A DNA stretch of 60,865 nt from Paracoccaceae bacterium (GCA_011389685.1 JAABTV010000014.1:1-60865), one strand, 5' to 3'. Shown: positions 16,417-25,332, numbered from the stretch's first letter. The notes: a model not told the origin generated them from the sequence alone. Numbers and translations: made by a program.

Positions 16417-18375
16417 TCAGAACGTCTTGGCCAGCGTGAACTTGATCGTGCGGCCCGGCGCCTTGCGGGTGGCCAGATGCGGCGTGTAGTCGAGATCGAA
16501 GAGGTTCTCGACACCGACGCGCAACTCGGCCCCCTTGAGCACATCGCTTTGCGGGCGATAGGTGCCGCGCAGGTTGTGAACCACATTCGAAGGCGTCGGC
16601 GTGGCGACGCGTTTCATCCTGGCGTTGGCCACCACTTCCCAGCTCAGGTCAAACTCGTCCTGCCATTTCTTGCCCACGGTCAGGCGCAGTTGATCCGCCG
16701 GGATACCCCGCCAGTATCCGCCCGGTGCGGGGCAGTTGCCCGACCGCGCTGGATATTGGCGTTGAGGTCCATGTAAAGCCCCGAGGACAGACTGTAGGCC
16801 GTTTCAAGCTCAAGCCCCTCCATCTCGATATCCGTGACCGGCTCCATGGTCGCGGAGGTATAGGAGGTGACATCCCAGACCTTGGTCTTGTAGGCCCTCG
16901 CCTTGAACGACAGATCGTCGCCCGGTGCGACCACGTCCAGCCGGTCGTAGGAAAAGCCCAGCTCGACCGTGCTCGCCTTTTCGCTTTGCGTCATGTAGGC
17001 GGGAGTCGTCATGTCGTCGATGATCGGCAGGTTCTCGGTATAGGCCAGCGATCCGAACACGACGAATCCGTTGCCGATCTTGTAATGCGCCGAGACCCCG
17101 CCCATCAGCGCGTCATTGGAATAGGACGCGGTGCGATTTCCAATGTTCTGGGTCTCAAAGCGCAGCGCCGGAGTCAGGGTCAGCCGTTCTCCGATGCTCA
17201 TGTTGTCGACCACGAACAGCGCGATACGTTCATCCATCCCGCCCGGGGCCGATGAGGCATCAAGCCGTTTCTTGTGCTTGAATTCCACCCCGGTGCGCAG
17301 GTTGTGAAAGACCGTGCCGGCCTCGAACCGTGCCGTGTTCTTGAAGGTCAGCTTGGTCGTTTCATACCGGTGATCGGCATTGACCACGGCGAAGCCGCCG
17401 GGTGGAAAGGGAAACCCGCAGGGCGCGTAGTTCGGATTGGCCGGGTCGCAGATTGAACTGCCCGCGACGTATTCCTGGTCGATCTTCTGATCGGCATAGG
17501 ACAGGATCACGTCGAGGTCGAGCATGTCATTGCCGACCGGGTTGTAGGTATAGGCCAGCGTCGCCGTGGGTTGACTTGTCTGCCGGTCGACATTCCCGAA
17601 ACTCCCGCCCGTGGTCATGAACGAGTCATAGGGGACATCCTTTTCGTCCGATGCGGTTTCGGTAATCGAGAAACTGAGTGAATGGTCGCCGTCGCCAAAG
17701 GTCTTCTTGGCCTTCAGCTGCCAGCTCGGCAGCGTGAAGCCCGAATTGCCGATCACTGCGCCGGACCCGTCAACCTGTTCGTCCTGCATCGAAGAGGTGA
17801 AATTGCCCAGAGCTTCGAAATCACTGGACGGCTGCCATGCCATGATCGTCGAGCTGGTGGTCCCGTCACCATTGGTCGAGAATTGCAATGTCTGGCGCAG
17901 CTTGAACCCCGGAACGCCGCCCGTGAAATCCGAGGCGTCCTTGGTTTCAAGCCGGACAAGCCCGCCGATCGCGCCCGATCCTTATTCGAACGTGCCGGCC
18001 ATGCCGCGGATCACCGTCACCCGCTTGTAAAGCGCGGGATCGGTATAAGGCTGGGTGCCGATGCGATAGAGTTCCTCGGCCCCGACATCGGCGTCATCGA
18101 CCTGGATCAGAACCTTCTGGTCGCTGCAAAAGGTCGAGTTCGCCCCGAAGCCCCGGATATTGATCCCCGAGCCTTGCGGCGACTGCCCATTGATCAGCGT
18201 CACACCGGGCACCGAATCCGTCAGTTCGGCGTTGGTGCTGGCCTGGCGGTCCTCGATCTCTTCCTGATCGACATTGGTTTCAGACCGGGCGGTGTCGGTC
18301 CTGACCTCGCGCTTGCTCTTGCCGAGGATCACCTCGTCGAGTTCGGTCACAGTCTCCTGGGTCATGGCCGGCAAG
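16417..18375 (-). pseudogene. TonB-dependent heme/hemoglobin receptor, broken (hmuR-like)
   Basis: Pieces of one outer-membrane receptor lie in order on the minus strand. The N-terminal piece (from ~18375) has a TonB-box-like TELDEVILG and the plug (ASTNAELTDSVPGVTLING, GINIRGFG). Its frame ends at a TAA at 17982-17984, and receptor sequence (GSGAIGGLVRLETKDASDF) resumes in the same frame directly after it. The barrel then continues to about 16740, where the frame shifts; the C-terminal piece resumes with YWRGIPADQLRL and ends VENLFDLDYTPHLATRK ... LAKTF with the terminal Phe of barrel proteins. The signal-peptide start is missing at the junction with hmuV. An intact protein would bring heme across the outer membrane using TonB energy. 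No functional receptor can be made. Confidence 0.9.
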
Positions 18376-18392
18376 ACCCATATCGTCGCGGC

Positions 18393-18845
18393 GCCCAGGC
18401 GCTGGCACGGGTCGGTCTTTCGGGCTTCGAGGGGCGCTTTTACAAGGAATTGTCGGGCGGCGAGCAGCAGCGCGTGCAACTGGCCTGGGTTCTGGCGCAG
18501 GTCTGGCAACCGGTCGAGAACGGCATGCCGCGCTGGCTGTTCTTCGACGAGCCGGTTTCGGCGCTCGATATCGGCCATCAGCTTCAGGTCATGCAGATCG
18601 CGCGCGAGTATGCCGATGCCGGGGCCGGCGTGGTGGCCGTGATGCACGATCTGAACCTGACCGCGATCTTCGCCGACGAGGTCGCCCTGATCAGTCGGGA
18701 CCATATCCTCGGTCAGGCGGTGCCCGCCGACATCCTGCGCGACGACCTTCTCAGCCGCGCCTGTGACTGCGCGGTGCGGGTCAATACGGCGCCTGCGTCG
18801 GGCACTATCATCCTGCCCCACGCGGCCCGAATGGCGGCGGAATGA
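18393..18845 (+). pseudogene. hmuV: Heme ABC transporter ATPase, 3' half only (hmuV remnant)
   Basis: From about 18393 the plus strand encodes the C-terminal ~150 residues of HmuV: AQALARVGLSGFEGRFYKEL, the LSGGEQQRVQLA signature, Walker B and D-loop (LFFDEPVSALDIG), and the H-loop (VMHDLNLTA). The N-terminal half, including the Walker A loop, is absent. Upstream of 18393 the sequence is the start of the divergent TonB receptor instead. The usually invariant Arg after the signature reads Trp (QLAWVLAQ), consistent with relaxed selection. HmuV would power heme import with HmuT and HmuU; neither gene is present here. The remnant is in line with exbB, as in the heme loci of relatives. Confidence 0.88.
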
Positions 18846-18894
18846 CATTCTCTCGACGCGACTCTCGCAGCACGGCTGGCCAGGAAGGATTGGA

Positions 18895-19593
18895 ATGATG
18901 GATATTTTTGCACAGTGGACCGAGCTGCAGGATTTCCTCGCGCGGGGCGGGCCTGCGATATGGGCGATTGCCGCGCTGTCGGTGCTGACGCTGGCGCTGA
19001 TCCTGTGGAAGGTCTGGCGGCTGATCCTGATGGGGGCATGGGCCGGGCGTCGCACCGAAGCGGCGGTCCGGATGTGGGAGGAGGGCTTTGCACAGGATGC
19101 CTGTGCCGCGCTGGCCCGCCGCCGTTCGCTGCGCGCGATCGTGGCGCATCGGGCGATGCAGACACGGATCGGCGGCGGTTTCAGCGACACCACCGCGCGC
19201 GAGGAAATCCGGCGCGTCGCCAGCCGCGAACTTGCCCGCGCCCGCGCCGGGCTGCGCGCGCTCGACCTCATCGCGACAATCGCGCCATTGCTGGGGTTGC
19301 TTGGCACGATTCTGGGCATGATCACCGCCTTTCAGACCCTGCAAGAGGCCGGGTCGCGCGCCGACCCCGCGGCACTTGCGGGTGGCATCTGGGAGGCGCT
19401 TCTGACCACTGCCGCCGGCATGGCCGTCGCCATTCCGGCCGGTGTCGCACTGGCCTGGTTCGAAAGCGTGGCCGACCGTGCCCAGCGCGACATGGAGGAC
19501 GCGGCGACGCGCATCCTGACGCGCGACCCGACCCACCGGCACACCTCAGCCATGGCCGACAACGCAACCACCGTCACCGCCGCCGCCGAGTGA
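18895..19593 (+). CDS. exbB: ExbB/TolQ/MotA-family proton channel protein
   Basis: The 232-residue inner-membrane protein has a first helix at ~20-42 (GPAIWAIAALSVLTLALILW) and the conserved MotA/TolQ/ExbB block LRALDLIATIAPLLGLLGTILGMITAF, followed by a third helix (LLTTAAGMAVAIPAGVALAWF). With ExbD and TonB it would turn the proton gradient into energy for outer-membrane heme receptors. AGGAAGG precedes ATG codons at 18895 and 18898. The gene itself appears intact, unlike its neighbours, but its partners and receptor are damaged. It sits 49 bases after the hmuV remnant. Confidence 0.85.
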   Translation: MMDIFAQWTELQDFLARGGPAIWAIAALSVLTLALILWKVWRLILMGAWAGRRTEAAVRMWEEGFAQDACAALARRRSLRAIVAHRAMQTRIGGGFSDTTAREEIRRVASRELARARAGLRALDLIATIAPLLGLLGTILGMITAFQTLQEAGSRADPAALAGGIWEALLTTAAGMAVAIPAGVALAWFESVADRAQRDMEDAATRILTRDPTHRHTSAMADNATTVTAAAE

Positions 19594-19602
19594 GGCCGTT
19601 CC

Positions 19603-19980
19603 ATGCAACTCGCCCCGCCGCCCACCCGACGCAAACCCAGCCTCACCCCGATGATCGACGTGGTGTTCCTGCTGCTGGTGTTCTTCATGCTGGCCGCCCG
19701 GTTCGGTCAGGATGTCGAGATCGACCTGCCGCTCGCCGCCGCGTCCGATCAGCCCTATGACGGACCACCGCGCCTCATCGACATTCTTCCCGGCGGGCTG
19801 CGGCTCAACGGGATCGACACCGAGATGGCCGACCTCTTGCCCGAACTGGGCACGATGATGCTCTCGCATAGGGATGCGATTGTCCTGCGCCCACGCGACA
19901 AGGCCGATCTGCAACGCGTGGTCGAAGTGATCTAGGCGCTGTCGAAAGCGGGGTTTCAGACCCTTGTTTTGGTGGAGTGA
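19603..19980 (+). pseudogene. exbD: ExbD/TolR-family protein truncated by an amber codon
   Basis: The gene starts MQLAPPPTRRKPSLTPMIDVVFLLL, with the single transmembrane helix bearing the conserved Asp of ExbD and a periplasmic domain. The frame ends at TAG (19933-19935) after VVEVI. Directly behind the TAG the same frame continues with ALSKAGFQTLVLVE and a TGA at 19978-19980; this is the usual ExbD C-terminal strand. A single base change therefore probably removed the last 15 residues. The shortened protein of 110 residues may still be made. It belongs to the exbB-exbD-exbD-tonB energy module. Confidence 0.85.
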
Positions 19981-19986
19981 CGCGCG

Positions 19987-20484
19987 ATGAAGCTTGATAC
20001 CCCACCAAGGCTCCACCCCCGCGAAAGCGTCGTGCCGATGATCAACGTGGTTTTCCTGTTGCTCATCTTCTTCCTGATGACGGCCCGGATCGCACCGCCC
20101 GACCCTTTCGATCTCACCCTGCCCGAATCGAGCGCAGAGGCCCCGGCCGAGGGGCGGCATGTCCTCTACGTTTCGGCCGATGGCGAGATGGCCATGGGCG
20201 ACTCCAGAGGCGAGGCGGTGTTCGGCGCAATGTCCGACCTGCCCGAAGGCGAGGCCCTGATGATCCGTGCCGATCGCGGTGTCGAGGCCGGCTGGATCGC
20301 TGCGCTGCTGCCGCGGCTGGCGGCCCAGGGCGTGCGCCGCGTCAAACTTGTCTCGGGGTGCGGTGACGATGCGGATATATCTCGAAGGCTCGCTTTTTCT
20401 CGGACTGGCGCTGACCGTCCATCTCGCGGTCTGGTCCCCGGGTTCGGAAACCGGGGTCGAAGGGGCCGGCGAGGGAGGCGATGA
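19987..20484 (+). CDS. exbD: Second ExbD/TolR-family protein, probably frameshifted at its 3' end
   Basis: Starts MKLDTPPRLHPRESVVPMIN with the ExbD transmembrane helix VVFLLLIFFLMTARI (the usual D is N here) and a periplasmic domain ending around residue 124 (RLAAQGVRRVKLVSG). Normal members are ~125-135 residues long. Here the frame runs on for 41 residues through the start of tonB and becomes Arg/Gly-rich (NRGRRGRRGRR). One extra base in the GGGG run at 20355-20358 would give a stop at the TGA at 20364-20366, just ahead of the tonB ATG (20369). A single-base indel is therefore suspected. Two exbD genes in a row are normal for heme loci in this group. Confidence 0.75.
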   Translation: MKLDTPPRLHPRESVVPMINVVFLLLIFFLMTARIAPPDPFDLTLPESSAEAPAEGRHVLYVSADGEMAMGDSRGEAVFGAMSDLPEGEALMIRADRGVEAGWIAALLPRLAAQGVRRVKLVSGCGDDADISRRLAFSRTGADRPSRGLVPGFGNRGRRGRRGRR

Positions 20485-21295
20485 TCTCCTGTCGGTGCAG
20501 GCCTCGAATGCCAGCATCGCCGCACTGGTCGAGACCTGGGACAGCCCGCCCGAGGTGACCATGGAGCGCGACACCGCGCTCTCGGAGCCGCGCGATGTCG
20601 CGATGCTGGCGCCCGAGATGCCAACGACCTGCGAAACACGGGCGGCGCCTGCCGCAATTCAACCGCCGAAACCGCTGGTCGTGCAACCCGATGCCCCGGC
20701 GCTGCTCGGCTATCAGCCGCCGCCACCCGCGCCTGCGCCGCCGGAACCTGAACCCGTTGCCGAGACGCCGCCCGAGGCCGACCCCCGGTCGGAGCTCCGC
20801 CCTGTGGCACGCCCGGTGACGCCCCCGCAACCGCAGGCCGATGCCAAACCGGAATCCCCGGCAAAACCTGCCAAAGTGCCGAAAAGGGATACTGAAAAAC
20901 CGGCTGAAAAACCCTCCACTGCCTCTGCCGCCTCGACCGCGCGCGAGGCGCAGGGCACAGGCGGGAATGCGGCGCGGGGCAATGTCGGGCAGGCACAGGT
21001 CGCCACGCTGTCCAGCTCGCAGCGCCAGTCGCTCATGGCCCAATGGGGCGGGCAGATCCGGTCTCGCGTCGCCCGTCGCGCCCCGCGGGCCGCGGGCCGG
21101 GGCTCGGCTGTCGTGACGATCGCGGTCTCGGGGGGTGGCGCGCTCCTGGGGGTCAGCCTCGCCAAGTCCTCGGGCAATCCGCGGATCGACAAGCTGGCCA
21201 TTGCCGCGGTGCGCAATGCCGGTCAGTTTCCCGTGGCGCCGGCGAAACTGGGCGTGACATCCCATCGCTTCAACCTGCCGGTGAAATCGTGGTGA
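20369..21295 (+). CDS. tonB: Energy-transducing protein TonB
   Basis: The 308-residue protein has an N-terminal membrane anchor (LFLGLALTVHLAVW), a long Pro/Ala/Glu-rich spacer (PPPPAPAPPEPEPVAE and on), and the TonB C-terminal domain (~225-308) with the QIRSRVARRAPRAA start and RIDKLAIAAVRNAGQFP, ending FNLPVKSW. It would span the periplasm and contact TonB boxes of outer-membrane receptors. The frame is intact. The start overlaps the read-through end of the second exbD. Because the adjacent receptor is dead, it could serve other TonB-dependent receptors, or it may simply be decaying last. Confidence 0.88.
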   Translation: MRIYLEGSLFLGLALTVHLAVWSPGSETGVEGAGEGGDDLLSVQASNASIAALVETWDSPPEVTMERDTALSEPRDVAMLAPEMPTTCETRAAPAAIQPPKPLVVQPDAPALLGYQPPPPAPAPPEPEPVAETPPEADPRSELRPVARPVTPPQPQADAKPESPAKPAKVPKRDTEKPAEKPSTASAASTAREAQGTGGNAARGNVGQAQVATLSSSQRQSLMAQWGGQIRSRVARRAPRAAGRGSAVVTIAVSGGGALLGVSLAKSSGNPRIDKLAIAAVRNAGQFPVAPAKLGVTSHRFNLPVKSW

Positions 21296-21319
21296 CGCCA
21301 CCGGGCACGTCCAATCGGA

Positions 21320-22171
21320 TCAACTGCGGCGCTGGAACAGGATCACCATCAGCGCCAACAGGGACGAGCCCAGCATCAGGAGAAGCGACACCGCATTCAA
21401 AAGCGGCGTCGAGCCCTCCTTGAGCCGGTCGAACATCGCGATGGTCAGCGGCGCGTCCGAGCCGACCAGCATCAGCGTTGTGTTGAAATTCTCGAAACTC
21501 ATCAGGAAGGCCACCACCAGCGCGCCGACCATCGCCGGCATCAGGAACGGCAGCGTGACGGTGCGCACTGCGGTCAGCCGCCCGGCCCCGAGGTTCATCG
21601 CCGCCTCTTCGAGCGAGCGGTCGAATTTCTGCAACCGCGCCGAGATGACCAGCGTCGCGATCGTGGCGATGAACGAGAACTGCCCGAGGATCACCAGCGT
21701 CAGCCCGGGCCTGAGCGCCTGAACATCGTATTCCGCCACCTCCCACAGCCCGTTCGCGACGGTCGAGGAAAAGACAAGGATCGAAATGCCGAGCACGATC
21801 CCTGGAATGACCAGCGGCAACAGCATCAGTATGTAAAGCAGCCCCTTGCCCCGGAAATCGTAGCGGTTGAACAGGAAGGCGTTCGAAAGCCCCACCGCCA
21901 CCGACAGAACCGACACGCAAAGCGCGACAAAGGCGGATGTGCCGATCGCCCGCAGGATCGGGCGTTCGTGAAACACCCCGATCATGGGGCGCGCATCGCC
22001 GAAGAACCAGTCCAAGGTGAAACCTTCCCACGGGAGCGAGGGAAACTGGCTGTCGTTGAAGGCAAAGACCGCGACGATGCTCAGCGGCAGCGCGAGATAG
22101 AGGAAGAACAGCCCGACATAGGCGCCATAGGCCAGCCGGATCGCACGGGATTGGGGAATGGTCGGGATCAT
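21320..22171 (-). CDS. ABC transporter permease, PotC type
   Basis: The 283-residue inner-membrane protein has six predicted helices and the permease EAA loop (LEEAAMNLGAGRLTAVRTVTLPFLMPA). It resembles PotC/YdcV permeases of spermidine/putrescine-type importers. It pairs with the permease at 22185, the ATPase at 23044 and the binding protein at 24259, all on the same strand. Only 13 bases separate it from the upstream permease gene. The substrate is likely a polyamine or other small cationic amine; this follows from family and neighbours and is not proven. Confidence 0.88.
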   Translation of the reverse strand: MIPTIPQSRAIRLAYGAYVGLFFLYLALPLSIVAVFAFNDSQFPSLPWEGFTLDWFFGDARPMIGVFHERPILRAIGTSAFVALCVSVLSVAVGLSNAFLFNRYDFRGKGLLYILMLLPLVIPGIVLGISILVFSSTVANGLWEVAEYDVQALRPGLTLVILGQFSFIATIATLVISARLQKFDRSLEEAAMNLGAGRLTAVRTVTLPFLMPAMVGALVVAFLMSFENFNTTLMLVGSDAPLTIAMFDRLKEGSTPLLNAVSLLLMLGSSLLALMVILFQRRS

Positions 22172-22184
22172 GTCGCGCGCGCCC

Positions 22185-23042
22185 TCATCCCATGGTCTCT
22201 TTCAAGGTCTGCCCGGTCAGCCGCAGCATCCCCCAGACGATGAGCGACGACAGCAGCAGCAGCAGGAAACCGAACGCCGCCCCCAGCTCCCAGTTGAAGC
22301 GCACGATGAATTGCGAATAGATCAGTTCGGTGAACCACAGGCTGTCCTTGCCGCCCAGCATCGTGGGGGTGAGGTAATTGCCCAGGGACAGCATGAACAC
22401 CACGATCGAGCCCGAAACGATCCCCGGTGTGGCATGGGGGATGACGATCTCGCGCATCACCGAAAGCCCGTTACCGCCCAGATCATACCCTGCCTCGATC
22501 ACCGCGTCGTCAAGGCTCTCCATCGTGGTGACAAGCGGCACCACCATGAACAGCATCGAGGTATAGACCAGCCCGATCATGATCGCCGCGTCGTTATAAA
22601 GCATCTCGACCGGTCGATCCGCCAGCCCCGCCCATTGCAGCAGGTTCGAGAAAAGCCCCGTCTCGCGCAGAAGGATCATCCAGCCGAAGGTGCGCACCAG
22701 TTCCGAGACGTAGAACGGAATGAGGCACAGCACGAACAGCACCGCCTGAAGACGCCCCTTGGCGATCTTGGCGATGTAATAGGAGACCGGAAAGGCGATG
22801 ATCAGCGTGATCAGCGTGGCCAGAACCGACATCACGGCGGTGCGCAGGAAGGTCCGCAGGTAAAGCGGTTCCTGAAAGAAGGTCAGGTAATTGGCCGCGC
22901 TGGTCTCGTATTCCCGCACGCCCACCCGCTCGCGGATCGACACCAGGAACATGTCGATATGCGGAATGATGATCAGCAGCGACAGCCACAGCAAGAGCGG
23001 CGTCAGCAACAGGATGAAGCCCAGTTTGGTGCTGGCCCGCAT
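22185..23042 (-). CDS. ABC transporter permease, PotB type
   Basis: The 285-residue permease starts MRASTKLGFILLLTPLLLW and carries the periplasmic loop and EAA motif (VIEAGYDLGGNGLSVMREIVIPHATPG) of PotB-like proteins. The ATG at 23042 lies one base after the ATPase stop, so translation is coupled; the frame is open further upstream inside the ATPase gene but is not permease-like. With the PotC-type partner it forms the membrane channel of the importer. Confidence 0.88.
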   Translation of the reverse strand: MRASTKLGFILLLTPLLLWLSLLIIIPHIDMFLVSIRERVGVREYETSAANYLTFFQEPLYLRTFLRTAVMSVLATLITLIIAFPVSYYIAKIAKGRLQAVLFVLCLIPFYVSELVRTFGWMILLRETGLFSNLLQWAGLADRPVEMLYNDAAIMIGLVYTSMLFMVVPLVTTMESLDDAVIEAGYDLGGNGLSVMREIVIPHATPGIVSGSIVVFMLSLGNYLTPTMLGGKDSLWFTELIYSQFIVRFNWELGAAFGFLLLLLSSLIVWGMLRLTGQTLKETMG

Positions 23043-23043
23043 C

Positions 23044-24201
23044 TCAGCCCGCCTCTGGTGCGGACGCGGACGCGGGGCCGGTCCCGGCGGCAAAGCAATT
23101 GCCCTGCGCGCCCGCCCAGCCGATATGCAGGGCGTCTCCCTTCTGCGTGTCGGCGAACTCGCCCGATTGCGGCAGCGCGACCTCGATCTCCTCGCCGCCC
23201 GTGGCGGGCTGCAGCAGAACGCGGCTCGCCGCTCCGTTGAACAGCAGGGTCGTCACGCTGCCCTGCATCCGGTTGTCGAACGCCTCGACCCCGGCGGCGT
23301 CATGCGCCACGCGGATTGCCTCGGGGCGCACATAGATCTCGGCCCGGTCGCCCGCGCGCAAGCCGCGCCCATGCGGCGCGCCACGCATCAGGATGCCGTT
23401 CTCGGTGCGCAGCTCCAGCGCGTCGCCTTCGACCCGCTCGACCCGGCCCGCCCAGCGGTTCGTGTCGCCCACGAACCCGGCCACGAACGCGGTCTCGGGC
23501 CGGTAATAAAGCTCCTGCGCGGTGCCGACCTGCTCGAACACGCCCGCGTTCATCACCGCGATCTGGTCCGACATGACCAGCGCCTCGGACTGGTCATGGG
23601 TGATATAGACGAATGTCGTATCGAACGCCGCCTGAAGCGCCTTCAACTCCACCTTCATCCGCTCGCGCAGCTTGAGGTCGAGCGCGCCGAGCGGCTCGTC
23701 CAGCAGCAGCACATCGGGCTCCAGCACCATGCAGCGCGCAATCGCCACGCGCTGTTTCTGCCCGCCTGAAAGCTCTTCGACCTTGCGGGTGTTGATCCCC
23801 GGCAGGCCGATCCGGTCGAGCACCGCATCGACCTTGCGGGCGATCTCGGCGCGGCCCATGCCCTTGCGCCGCAGCCCGTAGCCGATATTGTCCTCGATAT
23901 TCATCATCGGGAACAGGGCGAGGTGCTGAAACACCATGTTCACCGGCCTTTTGTTGGGCGGCACATCCAGCACCGGTTTTCCCTTGATCAGGATCTCCCC
24001 CGACGTGGGTTCGAGAAATCCCGCGATCATCCGCATGATCGTGGTCTTGCCGCAGCCAGACGGCCCGAGGATCGAAAAGAACGACCCGGCAGGCACGGCA
24101 AAGGACACGTCATCGACGGCCGCAAAATCGTCGAACCGCTTGGTCAGCGCCCGGCATTCAAGGTCGGGGCAGTCAGGATCGGGGGGCATGCAATCTTCCA
24201 T
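23044..24201 (-). CDS. ABC transporter ATP-binding protein, PotA type
   Basis: This 385-residue ATPase has Walker A (LGPSGCGKTTIMRM), the Q-loop (VFQHLALFP), signature (LSGGQKQRVAIARC), Walker B (LLLDEPLGALD) and H-loop (YITHDQSEA). It is followed by a C-terminal TOBE domain (~residues 290-375; RAEIYVRPEAIRV). This matches PotA/FbpC-type subunits, which energise polyamine, iron or opine importers. An alternative ATG at 24189 would shorten it by four residues. The hairpin upstream at 24211-24241 separates it from the binding-protein gene. Confidence 0.9.
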   Translation of the reverse strand: MEDCMPPDPDCPDLECRALTKRFDDFAAVDDVSFAVPAGSFFSILGPSGCGKTTIMRMIAGFLEPTSGEILIKGKPVLDVPPNKRPVNMVFQHLALFPMMNIEDNIGYGLRRKGMGRAEIARKVDAVLDRIGLPGINTRKVEELSGGQKQRVAIARCMVLEPDVLLLDEPLGALDLKLRERMKVELKALQAAFDTTFVYITHDQSEALVMSDQIAVMNAGVFEQVGTAQELYYRPETAFVAGFVGDTNRWAGRVERVEGDALELRTENGILMRGAPHGRGLRAGDRAEIYVRPEAIRVAHDAAGVEAFDNRMQGSVTTLLFNGAASRVLLQPATGGEEIEVALPQSGEFADTQKGDALHIGWAGAQGNCFAAGTGPASASAPEAG

Positions 24202-24210
24202 GAATCATAT

Positions 24211-24241
24211 CGGCGGCACCCCTTTGCAAGGAATGCCGCCG
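24211..24241 (-). terminator. Intra-operon hairpin between binding protein and ATPase genes
   Basis: CGGCGGCA and TGCCGCCG pair around an inner stem (CCTT/AAGG). It lies 18 bases after the binding-protein stop, with no T run behind it. Such hairpins commonly protect the upstream message, so the periplasmic protein is made in excess over the channel subunits. Confidence 0.6.
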
Positions 24242-24258
24242 AACGTGGCTTTGAAGGC

Positions 24259-25332
24259 TCAGTTGGCCGCCTTGACCCGGTCGAGAACGCCGCCCTCGAT
24301 CGCTTCGAGCCCGGCAGGCACCGGCGGATACCACTTGATGTTGTCCACCGCTTCGGGCGGGAACGACGCCTGGTAGCGCGCCTTGAGCGCATCATCGGCA
24401 AACGCATCCGCGCCTTTGGAGGCGGTGAAATTGCCCGCCGCATCGGTGATCTTGGCCGCGATTTCGGGCTGCATCACGAAGTTGATCCAGTCATAGGCGG
24501 CCTCGTCGGCCTGCCCCTTGGCGGGCAGCACGAAGGTGTCGATCCAGCCCAGTGCGCCGGAGGCGGGCGCGACGAAGGTGATGTCGGGATTGTCGGCATT
24601 AAGCTTCCAGCCGCCGGTATCCCATGCCATCGCGGCGACCACCTCGCCCGAACGGACCAGCCCCATCAGCTCGTCACCGCCGCCCCAGTAGGTCTTCACG
24701 TGGGGCTTGCATTCGACCAGCTTGGCCTCGACCTTCTCCATGATCTCGGTATAGGCGGCCTCGTCGCCATAGGCGGCGAACGGGTCCATCCCCATCGCGA
24801 AGGCGAACCCGATCAGCGTCGGGCGTTTCAGGCGATAGGAGACCTTGCCGGCCACCGCGTCGCTGCAAAGATCGGTGTAATCCTTGACCATCCCGGCCTC
24901 GGTGGTGTCGAGCACCAGCCCCGAGGTGCCCCAGACATGCGGCACGCCATAGACTTCACCGCCGACGGTGGTGTTGGCCATCGTCGCCTTGAGCATCGAG
25001 GGGATGAATTGCGACTCGTCGATCTTCGACATGTCGATCGGCTTGTAGATGCGGAACTCTTCCTGCGGGCCGGCGATCCGGTCCTGGCTGGGCTGGGCGA
25101 GATCGAACCCGCCGCCCGCGGTGGCGCGCAGCTTGGCGATCATTTCCTCGTTGTTCGACAGGGTCACCTCGACGGTGTGCCCGGTCTCGGCCTCGAACAT
25201 CTCGACCACGTCCGCGGGCGCATAGCCTCCCCAGGTCAAAAGCCGCAGCGTGTCGGCGCTTGCCGTCTGGGCCCAGCCCGCGACGGCCATGCCGATCACG
25301 GCCGTAATGATTCCGCTTTGTTTGCTGCACAT
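24259..25332 (-). CDS. Periplasmic substrate-binding protein, PotD/PotF type
   Basis: The 357-residue protein starts at the ATG at 25332, behind AGGGAG. A signal peptide (MCSKQSGIITAVIGMAVAGW ... ASA) leads into the mature start DTLRLLTWGGYAPADVVEMF, typical of spermidine/putrescine-type binding proteins. Later parts (GVPHVWGTSGLVLD, AWDTGGWKLN, AYDWINFVMQPE) fit the same family. It should capture the substrate in the periplasm and hand it to the permeases. The gene diverges from the glutamine-synthetase-like gene, suggesting shared control. The ligand cannot be assigned by eye. Confidence 0.88.
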   Translation of the reverse strand: MCSKQSGIITAVIGMAVAGWAQTASADTLRLLTWGGYAPADVVEMFEAETGHTVEVTLSNNEEMIAKLRATAGGGFDLAQPSQDRIAGPQEEFRIYKPIDMSKIDESQFIPSMLKATMANTTVGGEVYGVPHVWGTSGLVLDTTEAGMVKDYTDLCSDAVAGKVSYRLKRPTLIGFAFAMGMDPFAAYGDEAAYTEIMEKVEAKLVECKPHVKTYWGGGDELMGLVRSGEVVAAMAWDTGGWKLNADNPDITFVAPASGALGWIDTFVLPAKGQADEAAYDWINFVMQPEIAAKITDAAGNFTASKGADAFADDALKARYQASFPPEAVDNIKWYPPVPAGLEAIEGGVLDRVKAAN

